Shown here piece after piece: positions 50,401 through 58,223 of a DNA stretch of 64,000 bases; within the stretch, counting starts at the first letter, position 1; the number at the start of each line of letters is the position of its first letter. Source of the DNA: Cryptosporangium aurantiacum (lineage in GTDB: Bacteria > Actinomycetota > Actinomycetes > Mycobacteriales > Cryptosporangiaceae). The notes beneath the pieces were generated by a model that saw nothing but the letters and a program-made list of their open reading frames with translations, made no database searches and was not told the DNA's origin. The stretch lies in contig NZ_FRCS01000023.1 of assembly GCF_900143005.1 (NCBI RefSeq), positions 1 through 64,000 of the forward strand. Reading direction: 5' to 3'. The position numbers were made by a program, and so were the translations under genes.

Positions 50401-50886
50401 CTTGATATCCGTGCTGAGCAGCGTCTGCGGCTCGGCGAACGCGCCGATCGCGAGGGCCAGCGCGCCGAGCGTCGTCAGTACGACGAGCGCGATCGCCAGC
50501 GCACGCCAGCGACGACTCGGTAATCGGCCGTCGGGAAAGACCAGCAGGGCCAGGAACAGCAGGCCGTACGCCGGCCACCAGGACCACTGGCTCAGCCAGG
50601 CGACGGGTTCCCACCTGGTCCAACTCACCGCGAGCGTGCCGACCGCGGCACTGGCGCCGGCTGCGAGGAGCAGCCGGCCGACCAGGTGCCGCGGCACGGC
50701 GACGAGGATGAGCACACCCATTGCCGTGCAGGAGACCGCCACCGCGATGCTGATCCCCACCGGCCCGGTGTCCGGGTCGTCGCTGCCGATGAACTGTCCG
50801 AGCAGTACGGCAGCCACGACCAGGACGGCGACGAGCAACCCCACGACGCTGCGGGGCGAAAGTCTGGACAGGGAGGAAATTGGCAT
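47464..50886 (-). CDS. Sensor histidine kinase fused to an astacin (M12A) protease and a YbaY-like domain
   Basis: One uninterrupted 1140-residue frame. About nine TMs (10-330) lead to a GAF domain (about 340-450). HisKA_3 has RRLRRDLHDGLGPSLTGM (His about 466), and HATPase_c follows (VVAEALNNVARHA, DDGVGISG, GVGLSSMRDRAG) to about 645. An Ala/Pro linker (about 650-815) is encoded by 18-nt repeats. The astacin domain (about 815-1015) keeps the zinc site HEIVHTLGRWHEH (from residue 904) and Met-turn SIMHYP (about 955). A YbaY/YscW-like beta domain ends the protein (about 1030-1140, VSGTLHLPDEAPSG). No TM follows the kinase, so the protease would be cytosolic. It is flanked by a response regulator. 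Confidence 0.92.
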   Translation of the reverse strand: MPISSLSRLSPRSVVGLLVAVLVVAAVLLGQFIGSDDPDTGPVGISIAVAVSCTAMGVLILVAVPRHLVGRLLLAAGASAAVGTLAVSWTRWEPVAWLSQWSWWPAYGLLFLALLVFPDGRLPSRRWRALAIALVVLTTLGALALAIGAFAEPQTLLSTDIKKPPFARLFIRIFAVALLFTVFAAFGVLAALWFRWRRADGETRQQLACLLPAVTLFLLGWFADFFNLSGGYVIATVAVPLGMTVAIVRYRLYDLDRVLNRTIVWLVMTLLVVVGFVAIVTVLREIVMRNTDDDTVSLVTTGLIAIAYAPLHRRVQQGVNHLLYGDRHDPYKVIAELGDVLGQTAEPNAVLPLLTGTIASSLQVPYVAVEVEEARGARLLAWYGRVGPTVNAFDMISRGEHIGRLLVSPRTDGGHFTPRETRLLADIALHAGVAVEASRLTRDLQESRERLVRAQEEERRRLRRDLHDGLGPSLTGMSMQVRAARKLAGSGRIRDILDALAGDLAACTAEVRQLVDELRPPALDRGLAVALRDECRRFDSAALSVQLELDDDLDRLPAAVEVAAYRVVAEALNNVARHASARNCVVAVRRGRDLTIEVSDDGVGISGPVRSGVGLSSMRDRAGELGGECEILSAQPHGTTVRVHFPAASLMLVHPPTPAAADAVAVAQANGVAPAVPAVVAAAVSDAAPVASVADAGPAAPAVPVAPAVPVAPAVPVAPAVPVAPAVPVAPAPAAPPAPAAPPAPAAPPAPAAPPAPAAPPAPAAPPAPAAPPAPAAPPAPAAPPAPAAPSAPAAGAPVADAPSAAPALGVSDIAPVGPPVRLWPDGVVPYEIAPGIGPEEHVAEAIAHLESHTLIRFVPRNADEHPDYVRFVLGDSFASQVGRVGGEQQIELLAGGEMGGVLHEIVHTLGRWHEHCRADRDQYVTIQWQNVAPESRPNFLRQATGPNEDPYDYESIMHYPRVAFSTNGERTLETLRPVPPVPPGLPVGQRRRLSEGDCRTIERMYRTAPAFAEQPTAPRTLRPVAADVVSGTLHLPDEAPSGRAATVVISVRDTTTTGGPMRSVGETIMADVPLVGGGTIPFRVPVAAVDPAAVYTVEAHVDVRGDGTVATGDLVTAAACAVLTGGAPTELAVPMTSVV
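48518..48787. repeat. 18-nt tandem arrays encoding the Ala/Pro linker
   Basis: Ten copies of GGCGCCGCRGGCGCGGGC (48518-48697; APAAPP in the protein) are followed by five copies of GCAACCGGCACGGCGGGC (48698-48787; APAVPV). Copies are almost identical, so length should vary by slippage and could be misassembled. Confidence 0.9.
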
Positions 50887-50912
50887 CCGGCTACCGTTCG
50901 TCGTACGGAATG

Positions 50913-51386
50913 TCAGATATTGTGCATCAAATTGTGGAACCAGCTTCCCCGGTCCTGCTGGTGCCCTTCCGGCGCCGCCTCATGGGTCAATCCCCGCAGC
51001 GCGGCGATGCTCTCGGCCAGCGTCTTGCCGTTGAGCTGCGGCAGCTCGCGGAGTGCCTCGTCGACGCTCAGCCCGAAGTCTTCGGAGATCTGCGACGGGT
51101 GGTCGGTCGTGTACTGGGCGAGGAAGGCGAAGACCGCTACGAGACGTGCCTGGACGGCCTCCGGCTCCGGCTTCTCGTCCGTCTTCACCAGTCCCGACAG
51201 GCGCCAGGTCTCGTCGAACACCGGCGCGAGCCGCTGCCCGTCCTGGTCGAAGAAGTCCAAGCCGCGCGGCGGCTCGGCAGGGGCGGCCTCGTGGGTGGCC
51301 AGCAGGTCGGTCACGCTGCTGAACAAATGCGCGAAGCGGTCGTTGACGTCGATGACGAAGACCGTCGCGGGTTCCGAGTTGGTCAC
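50913..51386 (-). CDS. Unknown 157-residue soluble protein
   Basis: GTG 51386 has GAGGA upstream. The protein starts MTNSEPATVFVIDVNDRFAH; a middle segment with GLDFFDQDGQRLAPVFDETWRL is followed by a helical half (AVFAFLAQYTTDHPSQISEDFGLSVDEALRELP) and a Gln/Asp/His-rich tail ending WFHNLMHNI. There is no signal peptide, TM or known motif. It precedes the kinase-astacin gene by 26 bp on the same strand, so the two may share a transcript. Confidence 0.7.
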   Translation of the reverse strand: MTNSEPATVFVIDVNDRFAHLFSSVTDLLATHEAAPAEPPRGLDFFDQDGQRLAPVFDETWRLSGLVKTDEKPEPEAVQARLVAVFAFLAQYTTDHPSQISEDFGLSVDEALRELPQLNGKTLAESIAALRGLTHEAAPEGHQQDRGSWFHNLMHNI

Positions 51387-51945
51387 GGTAAGTCCTCTGC
51401 ACTGTGGACGGAGCGCGCGCTCCATCGATCGGGTTCCGCAGGAAGAATGAGCCTCAGGATCCGGCAGAGCGCCGGGTTACGACCGCGACCGTGCGGTCCC
51501 GGGACCCTGCCGCGCTGGTTGTACCGCAGCGGCGCGCGCCCCGTCCTGTCCGATGACGACATCCCGTCAGTAGCCGCGGCGCGGCGGGCCCGAACCGCCG
51601 CGGGCCGCGCTCGGCGGGCACGAGTGAGGGCCGGAATCCCCCTCGGATCCCGGCTCACACCCGGAGGACGAGCGCAGTCCGATGTCTCCACTGCGCCCCC
51701 ACTTCTTCCGCACCTGCCTCCCCAAGGAGACGGGCTACTACACACGGGCTGTGGCACGCGTCGGTTCGCGGTCAGCCCTCGGACATGACCCGGCGCAGGG
51801 CGGTGGCCCTGCACCGGGGTTGCCGGCACCCTGTCGGGCTCCACCTTGGCCTGCTCGCCGCCCCGATCGACAGAGACGATTGCCCCGGCGGGCGGGGCAG
51901 CTTGTCCTGGCCGACCGGGACACGCGGGCCGGAGCGGTTCCCGAC
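51387..51945. other. 559-bp stretch without a supported gene
   Basis: This lies between the unknown 157-residue gene and the trypsin-fold gene, both on the minus strand. Open frames on both strands lack ribosome sites and domains. It should contain the promoter of the kinase-astacin transcript. A short plus-strand peptide frame from 51682 has GGAGG 15 bases upstream but is not convincing. Confidence 0.5.
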
Positions 51946-52953
51946 TCAGCTGCCGGTGACGCGGACGCCGAGCAGCGACTGGACAGCCACGATGTTGTTG
52001 AGCACGCTGACCCGGCCGGAGCCGGCGAAGAGCAGGCCCACGGCGCCCTCGTCGGGATCGGTGACGAGGCTGCCGGAATCCCCGCCCGCGGACATGTTGG
52101 TCGTGACGATCTGCTGGCCGAACCGGGCGATCCGGCCGCGGTCGTAGTGCACGTCGACGGTCGCGTTCACGTTCAGCACGTGTCCGGTCGTGAAGTTGGT
52201 CGTGCGGCCCCACTTCTGCACGGTGTCGTTGATGTTCGGCGCCGCGTTCAGCGTCGTCACCTCACCGGCCCAGTAGACCCGGCGGTCGGTGTCCTGGGCC
52301 GCCTCGGCGATCGCCGCGTCCACGAAGTTGACGGGTTTGCGAGCACCGTCGTGGAACTGGATCGGGACGAAGCGCACCAGCCCGCCGATCACGTCGGCGG
52401 GGTAGCGGCCACCGTCGACCAACGCCGGCTGCAGTATCGGATCGCCGGCCCGACCGGCGTTGCAGTCGGCCAACGCGTAGTTCGTGCTCAGGATGTAGTA
52501 GCGGCCGGCGCTACCGGTCGGCGGGAGCGCGTCGAAACACCCGGCGCCGAACGTGCCGGCGTTGCCCCGGAAGTGGCCGACGCTGACCCCCGCGAACGCC
52601 GGACGGACCCGCTGGCCGAGCTGGAACGGGCCGACGCCGAGGGAGGCGGTGGCGCTCCCCCGGTCGGCCCACGGCTGCGGGCCGCCGCCGGCCCGGATCA
52701 GCCCGACCTCCTGGACGTCGGTCGGCACGCCCTCGAGTTCGGACGGCACCATGGCCTTGGGCGCGAGATACCGGGCGTCGACCTTGCGGTGGACGAGGAC
52801 CGTGATCGCCCGCTCCCCGGTGTTGATGCCACCGCTGTACTTGTGGCCGAGCCCGACGCCGACGACGTTCGGGCGGCCCATCAGCGCGTCCTGGTAAGTG
52901 AGCTGCGTTTCCACCAGGGGGAGGAACTCGGAGCGGACGACCTGCGGAAGCAT
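51946..52953 (-). CDS. Trypsin-fold (S1-like) protein lacking the catalytic His
   Basis: A 335-residue protein from ATG 52953 (AAGGGA 8 bases upstream), no signal peptide. It follows the pattern of bacterial chymotrypsin-like proteins of the LSNNHVLA group: GVGLGHKYSGG, then the His-loop region as ILSTNYALADCNAGRAGDPILQ, the acid residue in VDAAIAEA, WGRTTNFTTGHV and the nucleophile loop SAGGDSGSLV. At the His position the codon is TAC (Tyr; 52477-52479), so the triad is Tyr-Asp-Ser and hydrolysis is doubtful. It may be a binding protein or a decayed protease. It is near the astacin fusion. Confidence 0.82.
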   Translation of the reverse strand: MLPQVVRSEFLPLVETQLTYQDALMGRPNVVGVGLGHKYSGGINTGERAITVLVHRKVDARYLAPKAMVPSELEGVPTDVQEVGLIRAGGGPQPWADRGSATASLGVGPFQLGQRVRPAFAGVSVGHFRGNAGTFGAGCFDALPPTGSAGRYYILSTNYALADCNAGRAGDPILQPALVDGGRYPADVIGGLVRFVPIQFHDGARKPVNFVDAAIAEAAQDTDRRVYWAGEVTTLNAAPNINDTVQKWGRTTNFTTGHVLNVNATVDVHYDRGRIARFGQQIVTTNMSAGGDSGSLVTDPDEGAVGLLFAGSGRVSVLNNIVAVQSLLGVRVTGS

Positions 52954-53097
52954 TGCGGTATCCCTTCGGGGGGAGAACCGGATGCTCTTTACCCTGGTCG
53001 TCCCGCCGACCCGGCCGACAGAGGCGGCTGTCCCGACTGCCTGGGCACCCCGCCTGACGCCTCGGGACGCCACTCCAGTCCCAGGAACACCTCGAAA

Positions 53098-53955
53098 CTA
53101 TCCGCCGAACCCGAACGGCGGGAGGCCGCGGACGCCCGGCCGGACGTGGAACAGCGCACCGGCTTGCGGCTCGGCGCCGTCCGGCAGCCCCTCTCTCGTC
53201 GTCGTGATGAACAGGTCGCGGTCGACGAACGCGCACGACGTGGGTTGGCTCACCGGTACTTCGACGACGAGGTCGAGCGCCCCGTGCCGGTCGTAACGGT
53301 GCACGGCGCCCGCGCCGTAGAGCGCCACCCAGACGCCTCCGTCGGCGTCGATCGTGAGCCCGTCGGGCGTGCCGTCCCGGATCTGCACGAACGGACGCCG
53401 ATCGTGGAGCGTCCCGGTCGCCGGGTCGGCGTCGAAGACGTCGATCCGCTCGGTCGGCGAGTCGACGAAGAAGGCGTGCGCGCCGTCCGACGACCAGCAC
53501 AGGCCGTTGGAGACCGTGAGGCCGGTCAGCACCTCGTGCACCGACCGGTCCGGGTCGAGCCGGTACAGCGTGCCGCACCCCGGGTCCTGGCTGTACGCCA
53601 TCGTCCCGCAGTAGAACCGGCCCTGCGGATCGCAGCCGCCGTCGTTCATCCGGATCGACTTGTCGGTGAACGCCTCGATCCAGGCCGGCTCGGCGGCCTC
53701 CGGCGCGTCGAGATCACCCCGGTCGAGCAGCGCGAACCCGCGCTGCGTCGCCAGGACCCACCCACCCGGACGGCGCGGCCGCAGTGCGGCGGCGACGTCA
53801 GCGACCACGTGTCTGGTGAGCTCGCCGGTCACCGGGTCGAACGTCAGGACGGCGCCCACCAGCATGTCGACGAAGCGCAGCACGCCGTTCGCGGTGTCCC
53901 AGACCGGCCCCTCGCCGTGTTCCGCGCACGCATCCGTGACCTGATCGGCTCGCAC
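53098..53955 (-). CDS. SMP-30/gluconolactonase-family protein
   Basis: A 285-residue beta-propeller from GTG 53955 (GGAGG 5 bases upstream; GTG 53961 overlaps that site). Metal-site motifs are AEHGEGPVWD (Glu), KSIRMNDGGCDPQGRFYCGTM (Asn and Asp region), LTVSNGLCWSSDG (Asn) and GTPDGLTIDADGGVWVALYG (Asp). This regucalcin-like subgroup acts on sugar lactones. It is only distantly similar to the SMP-30 protein at 17941-18840. It stands as a single gene, with a terminator upstream and the trypsin-fold gene 144 bp downstream. Confidence 0.93.
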   Translation of the reverse strand: MRADQVTDACAEHGEGPVWDTANGVLRFVDMLVGAVLTFDPVTGELTRHVVADVAAALRPRRPGGWVLATQRGFALLDRGDLDAPEAAEPAWIEAFTDKSIRMNDGGCDPQGRFYCGTMAYSQDPGCGTLYRLDPDRSVHEVLTGLTVSNGLCWSSDGAHAFFVDSPTERIDVFDADPATGTLHDRRPFVQIRDGTPDGLTIDADGGVWVALYGAGAVHRYDRHGALDLVVEVPVSQPTSCAFVDRDLFITTTREGLPDGAEPQAGALFHVRPGVRGLPPFGFGG

Positions 53956-54028
53956 ATCCACCTCCGTCGACGGGGTTGTTCCCGTTCAGTGTGAAGACCC
54001 GCTCCAGGGATAACCGCGCTCAAATACG

Positions 54029-54068
54029 TCAAATCCGCCTCCACGACATTGAGTGAAGGCGGATTTGA
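54029..54068 (-). terminator. Hairpin terminator of the tandem MFS operon
   Basis: TCAAATCCGCCT pairs perfectly with AGGCGGATTTGA (12 bp) around a 16-base loop, 10 bases after the stop of the second MFS gene and before the SMP-30 gene on the same strand. Confidence 0.8.
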
Positions 54069-54078
54069 TCGTGCAGCG

Positions 54079-55311
54079 TCAGGTGGTGCGGGTGATGACG
54101 CGACGCAGCGCGGTGCGCGGTACCGCGGCGGCGACCGCGCCGGCACCGGTGGTCAGCGCCGCCAACGTGAACGCGATCGCCACGCCGGACTCCTGCTCCA
54201 CCAGCACGCCGGCCACCGCAGCGCCCGCGGCCGACGTGGCGAACACCACGGTCGCGACCCAGGTGTAGGCCTCGTTCACCATGCCGGCCGGAGCGATTCG
54301 CGACACCAGCGCGTTCTCCACCGTCAGCGCCGGCGCCAGGGTCAGGCCGCCGACCAGCAGCGCGACCGCCATCACCCCCGCCGACGGAACCAGCGCCAGC
54401 GTCGCCAGGCCGGCCGCGACCGCGCCGAGCGACACCGCCCACTGCGTGGGCAGCGACCGCCGGAACTGTCGCGTCCCATACCAGAGCCCACCGGTCACGC
54501 TGCCGACGCCCCAGAGACCGAGCAGCAAGCCAGCCAGCCCGTCGGCGTCCCCGCCGGAACGCTCCGCGGCGAAGGCCGGGATCGCGACCCCGACGATGCC
54601 GAACGCGAACGCCAGCCCCGACGAGACCGCGAGCAGCAGCGGCATCCCGAACGCGACTGCCGGGCCGAGCCCGCGGGCAGCCGGACGTCCCGGCTCCGGA
54701 CGCCACCCGCGCGTCGCCCGCCCGGACGCCACCGCGAGCGTTCCACCCAGCGCCAGTACCGCGGCGACCACCAGCGAGACGGTCGGCTCGGTCACCACGG
54801 CCAGCGCACCGACGACCATCGGGCCGAGCACGAACACCAGCTCGAACGCGGTGGTCTCCAGCGCCAGCGCGGACTCCCGCAGCCGGCTCGTCGCCGGGCC
54901 CGACGTCAGCTCGGCCCAGACGCTCCGCACGGTCGCGGTGAGCGGCGGCAGACATGCGCCGAGCAACGCGGACGCTGCCCACAGCACCGGCGCGGGCGCG
55001 TCCACCGCGGTCGCGGCCAGCACGCCGACCGCGGCGATCGGCCACGCGAGCGCGGTCCCGAGCAGCACCGGCGCGGGACGCAGCCGGTCCGCGATCCGGC
55101 CGAGCACGGGCCCGACGATCGCGTTGGCGACCGCGTACGCGGCGCTCGCGATACCGGCGTCCGCGTACGAGCCGGTGGACCCCTCGACCAGCAGCACCAG
55201 CAGCAGCGGCGCCATCCCGATCGGGAGCCGCCCCAGGATGCTGCCGATCAGCAGCGTGCGGGCCCCGGGCAGCCGCCACACCTCGGCGTACCGCCGTAGT
55301 CCCGTGCTCAT
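54079..55311 (-). CDS. MFS transporter (second of a tandem pair)
   Basis: A 410-residue, 12-helix protein starting MSTGLRRYAEVWRLPGARTL. It has the motif-A-like GPVLGRIADRLRPAPVL, a long central loop with GWRPEPGRPAARG, and pseudo-symmetric halves. Start ATG 55311 overlaps the stop of the preceding paralogue (ATGA), so the two are coupled. The proteins align along their length (RRYAE.WRLP, GRLP.G.APL, WGVGS..GGLW.G), showing gene duplication. The substrate is unknown. Confidence 0.9.
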   Translation of the reverse strand: MSTGLRRYAEVWRLPGARTLLIGSILGRLPIGMAPLLLVLLVEGSTGSYADAGIASAAYAVANAIVGPVLGRIADRLRPAPVLLGTALAWPIAAVGVLAATAVDAPAPVLWAASALLGACLPPLTATVRSVWAELTSGPATSRLRESALALETTAFELVFVLGPMVVGALAVVTEPTVSLVVAAVLALGGTLAVASGRATRGWRPEPGRPAARGLGPAVAFGMPLLLAVSSGLAFAFGIVGVAIPAFAAERSGGDADGLAGLLLGLWGVGSVTGGLWYGTRQFRRSLPTQWAVSLGAVAAGLATLALVPSAGVMAVALLVGGLTLAPALTVENALVSRIAPAGMVNEAYTWVATVVFATSAAGAAVAGVLVEQESGVAIAFTLAALTTGAGAVAAAVPRTALRRVITRTT

Positions 55312-56591
55312 GAGGATGCCTCCGAAAGTTTCTTGGTCTGCAGGCTGGTGCCGGGCCACGCCGCGATCGACCAGGCGAGCACCGCAGCGGCTGCGGCGAG
55401 GAGAAGGGCGGCGGTGACGCCGCCGGGCCGGTCGACGAGCACGCCGCCGATCGCGGTGCCCGCGGCGACCGCCGCGTAGGTCACGGTCGTCAGCCAGGTG
55501 AACGACTCGGTGAGGGTCCCGCGCGGCGCGAGCTCAGCCACCAGCGAGTTCTGGACGGTGATCGCCGGGGCGAACGCGGTGCCACCGAGGAACAGCACGA
55601 TGCCGATCAGCCACGCGTTGCCCAGGAACGCGAGCGGCGCGAACCCGAGCGCGCACGCGGCCAGCGTCCACCGGTACTGGCGGACGACCGGCATCGCGAA
55701 CCGCTGGGCGCCGAACCAGAGACCGCCGATCGCGCTGCCCACGCTCCACACCGACAGCAGGACGCCGGACAGCGCGGGCTTGCCCTCCGCGTCGGCGAAC
55801 GCCGCCATCGCGGCCTCGATCGCGCCGGTGCCGAACAGCAGCGCGAACGCGGCGACCAGCGCCGGAGCCATACCCCGGGCACGCAGCGGGTTCCGCCGGA
55901 CCGTACCCGCCTCGACCGGACGGGGTCGCCAGCGGCGGCTCGGCCTGCTCACCGCGACGGCCAGCGAACCGACCAGCGCGGCCGTTGCGGCCCCGCCCAG
56001 CGCGATGACCGGGCCCCAGGTCGCCGACGTCGTCGCGACCGCGACCGCCACCAGCACCGGACCGGTCATCCAGACGACCTCGAGCGCGATCGCGTCCAGC
56101 GCGAACGCGGTCTGCCGGGTGGATTCGACGTTGGCGGAGCCGACCCGGTCAGCGGAGTCAGCCCGGTCAGCGGAGTCAGCCAGGTCAGCGGAGTCAGCCA
56201 GGTCGGTCCAGATCGCGCGCAGCGAGGAGCTGAGCAGCGGCACCAGCGAGCCGGCGAAGGCTGCGGCCAGGAAGATCAGGACGACCGGCGCGCCGGCTAG
56301 TGCGGTGGTCACGAGCACGCCGATGGCCACCGGGTATCCCACGCCGGTGCCGACCAGCACCGCGGTGAAGCCTCGTCGGTCGGCCACCCGTCCCAGCAAC
56401 GGGGCTACGGCGGCCGTGGCCAGTCCGTAGATGCCGACCGCGATCCCACCGACTCCGTACGAGCCGGTGCGATCGGCCACGAACAGGAGCAGCGCCAACG
56501 GCGCGATGCCTCCCGGTAACCGGCCGACGATTCCGGCGACGATCAGCAGCGGGGCCGACGGCAGGCGCCAGAGTTCTGCATAGCGGCGCAT
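55308..56591 (-). CDS. MFS transporter (first of a tandem pair)
   Basis: A 427-residue, 12-helix protein starting MRRYAELWRLPSAPLLIV, with motif A as APLLGRVADRRGF. The loop at about residues 130-155 is enlarged by an acidic repeat (DLADSA, DLADSA, DRADSA) encoded by 18-nt units, absent from its paralogue downstream. It begins 112 bp from the divergent CGNR regulator gene; the palindrome between them suggests common control. Confidence 0.9.
   Translation of the reverse strand: MRRYAELWRLPSAPLLIVAGIVGRLPGGIAPLALLLFVADRTGSYGVGGIAVGIYGLATAAVAPLLGRVADRRGFTAVLVGTGVGYPVAIGVLVTTALAGAPVVLIFLAAAFAGSLVPLLSSSLRAIWTDLADSADLADSADRADSADRVGSANVESTRQTAFALDAIALEVVWMTGPVLVAVAVATTSATWGPVIALGGAATAALVGSLAVAVSRPSRRWRPRPVEAGTVRRNPLRARGMAPALVAAFALLFGTGAIEAAMAAFADAEGKPALSGVLLSVWSVGSAIGGLWFGAQRFAMPVVRQYRWTLAACALGFAPLAFLGNAWLIGIVLFLGGTAFAPAITVQNSLVAELAPRGTLTESFTWLTTVTYAAVAAGTAIGGVLVDRPGGVTAALLLAAAAAVLAWSIAAWPGTSLQTKKLSEASS
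56144..56204. repeat. 18-nt tandem repeat encoding DxADSA
   Basis: Units CCCGGTCAGCGGAGTCAG at 56144 and 56162, then CCAGGTCAGCGGAGTCAG at 56180 and a partial copy, lie inside the first MFS gene. They add an acidic cytoplasmic loop that the paralogue lacks. Confidence 0.8.
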
Positions 56592-56631
56592 GGTGCGTCG
56601 AACCTGCTTTCACACGACGTTGTGACTCGAA

Positions 56632-56649
56632 GTGTTATGGGCATAACAC
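56632..56649. promoter_or_regulatory. Palindromic operator between the MFS operon and the CGNR gene
   Basis: GTGTTATG and CATAACAC form a perfect 8-bp inverted repeat with a GG centre. A TACACT element at 56661-56666 could be the -10 of the CGNR gene, with this palindrome over its -35. The site also lies 41 bp before the MFS start, so the CGNR protein may control both directions. Confidence 0.6.
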
Positions 56650-56703
56650 AGTTAGACCCCTACACTGGAGACGAGACTACCTCTGGATGCGGTAGGTGGC
56701 CAA

Positions 56704-57261
56704 ATGGAATACGACACTTACAACGCGGACGCCGTGCAGTTGGCGGTCGACCTCGCCAACCTCGTCCCGGCGCGTGATGTCGCTGGTGAGGGGCTGCGCG
56801 AGGCCTGCGAGACGTTCGTGGCCACGCACCTCGATTGGTTCAGCGAGCTGGCGGCGGTGCCGCTGAGCGACGTCGACGTGGTGGAGATCTCCGCGTTGTC
56901 GCGCTCGCTGCGAGACGTGGCCGGGGCGAGTTCCGACGCCGAGTCGGTGGAGCGGCTCGACGCGTTACTCCAGCGGTGCAAGCCGGTGCCGCGGGCCACG
57001 AACCACGACGGCCGGATGCACCTGCACTACTCCGACGACGACGCGCCGGTGGTGGAGCAACTCGGCGCAACGGTGTCGATGGCGATGGCGAACCTGATCG
57101 TCCGGCACGGACGCGAGCGGATCGGCATCTGCGCGGCGGCCGACTGCGCCGACGTGTTCGTCGACACGTCCCGCAACCGCTCCCGCCGCTACTGCTCCGA
57201 AACCTGCGCCTCGCGAACCACCGTCAGCGCGTATCGCGCCCGCCGGAAGGCGGCCCGCTGA
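56704..57261 (+). CDS. CGNR zinc-finger regulator
   Basis: A 185-residue protein. The N-terminal stress-induced-type helical domain (about 1-130) starts with YNADAVQLAVDLANLV and has RATNHDGRMHLHY. The C-terminal CGNR zinc finger has Cys in ICAAADCADVFVDTSRN and RRYCSETCASR, with the YRARRK tail. The four zinc Cys are present. CGNR proteins are actinobacterial transcription regulators. It is divergent from the tandem MFS genes around a perfect palindrome. Its stop lies 23 bp from the convergent HtpX gene. Confidence 0.93.
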   Translation: MEYDTYNADAVQLAVDLANLVPARDVAGEGLREACETFVATHLDWFSELAAVPLSDVDVVEISALSRSLRDVAGASSDAESVERLDALLQRCKPVPRATNHDGRMHLHYSDDDAPVVEQLGATVSMAMANLIVRHGRERIGICAAADCADVFVDTSRNRSRRYCSETCASRTTVSAYRARRKAAR

Positions 57262-57283
57262 GAATCGGGCGGGCACGTTGCCG

Positions 57284-58153
57284 TCAGCGGGCCGCCCCGG
57301 GCATGTAGCGGGCCATGTCTTCTAGGCGTTGGACGCGCTGTTCCATGGGCGGGTGGGTGCTGAACAGGGTCGCCACGCCGCTCTTGCGGAACGGGTTGTC
57401 GATCATCAGGTGGCTCGACGACAGCAGCCGCGACTCCTGCGGCAACGGCAGCGCCTGCGTCCCCATGTGAATCTTTCGCAGCGCGCTGGCCAGCGCCAAC
57501 GGATCGCCCGACAGCTTCGCACCGTCGGCGTCGGCCTCGTACTCGCGGCTCCGGCTGATCGCCAACTGGATCAGCGACGCCGCGATCGGACCGAGGATCA
57601 GCGTCAGCAGCACCACGACCGGGTTCGGCGAGTCCTCGTCGTCCCCGAGCGGCAGGAAGAACGCGAGGTTCGCGACCACCGTGATCATCGACGCGAGCGC
57701 CCCGGCCACCGACGAGATCAGGATGTCCCGGTTGTAGACGTGTGACAGCTCGTGCCCGATCACGGCCCGCAGCTCGCGCGGGGTGAGGATCTGCATGATC
57801 CCGTCGGTCACCGCGACCGCCGCGTTCCGCGGGTTGCGTCCGGTGGCGAACGCGTTGGGTTGGTTGGTCGGGCTGACGTAGAGCCTCGGCATCGGCTGAC
57901 CGGCGAGGGTCGCGAGTTCGCGAACCATCGCGTACAGCCCGGGCTGGTCGACCTCGCTCACCGGGTACGCGCGCATCGAGCGGAGGGCCAGCTTGTCCGA
58001 GTAGAAGTAGCTGAACCCGTTCATCCCGATCGCGAGGACCGCAGCGAGTACCAGGCCGGTCGACCCGCCGAGCCAGTACCCGGCGGCCAGGATCGAACCG
58101 CTGAGCACTCCGAGCAGTAGCGCAGTCTTCAGCCCGTTGAAGTGGTGATGCAC
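57284..58153 (-). CDS. htpX: HtpX-type M48 membrane metalloprotease
   Basis: A 289-residue protease starting [15 protein letters not shown], the normal actinobacterial HtpX N-terminus, from GTG 58153 with GGAGGAAGG just before it. Two N-terminal TMs (about 8-50) precede the zinc site [10 protein letters not shown] (about residues 132-141). Two further hydrophobic segments follow, then the third ligand Glu in [12 protein letters not shown], and a C-terminal [15 protein letters not shown]. It degrades misfolded membrane proteins under stress. An ECF-type promoter candidate lies in the 131-bp gap to nuoN. Confidence 0.95.
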   Translation of the reverse strand: MHHHFNGLKTALLLGVLSGSILAAGYWLGGSTGLVLAAVLAIGMNGFSYFYSDKLALRSMRAYPVSEVDQPGLYAMVRELATLAGQPMPRLYVSPTNQPNAFATGRNPRNAAVAVTDGIMQILTPRELRAVIGHELSHVYNRDILISSVAGALASMITVVANLAFFLPLGDDEDSPNPVVVLLTLILGPIAASLIQLAISRSREYEADADGAKLSGDPLALASALRKIHMGTQALPLPQESRLLSSSHLMIDNPFRKSGVATLFSTHPPMEQRVQRLEDMARYMPGAAR

Positions 58154-58223
58154 CCTTCCTCCAGGCATTGAACACAGACTCCAGGCGGTGAGCACGGAGC
58201 GCAAATGCTCCGGCAATCGGTAG

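Noticed and set aside
51682-53994. 770-codon open frame on the plus strand
   Set aside because: It runs antisense to the trypsin-fold and SMP-30 genes, which have clear domains and ribosome sites. Its translation is Arg/Asp/Glu-rich with no motif.
56615-56635. TCACA/TGTGA inverted repeat upstream of the MFS pair
   Set aside because: Five-base arms with a six-base centre are weak next to the perfect 8-bp palindrome beside it.
12260-57261. A biosynthetic gene cluster spread over the accessory genes (SDRs, MFS, GH3, regulators)
   Set aside because: No polyketide, peptide, terpene or other scaffold synthase is present; these are separate small operons.
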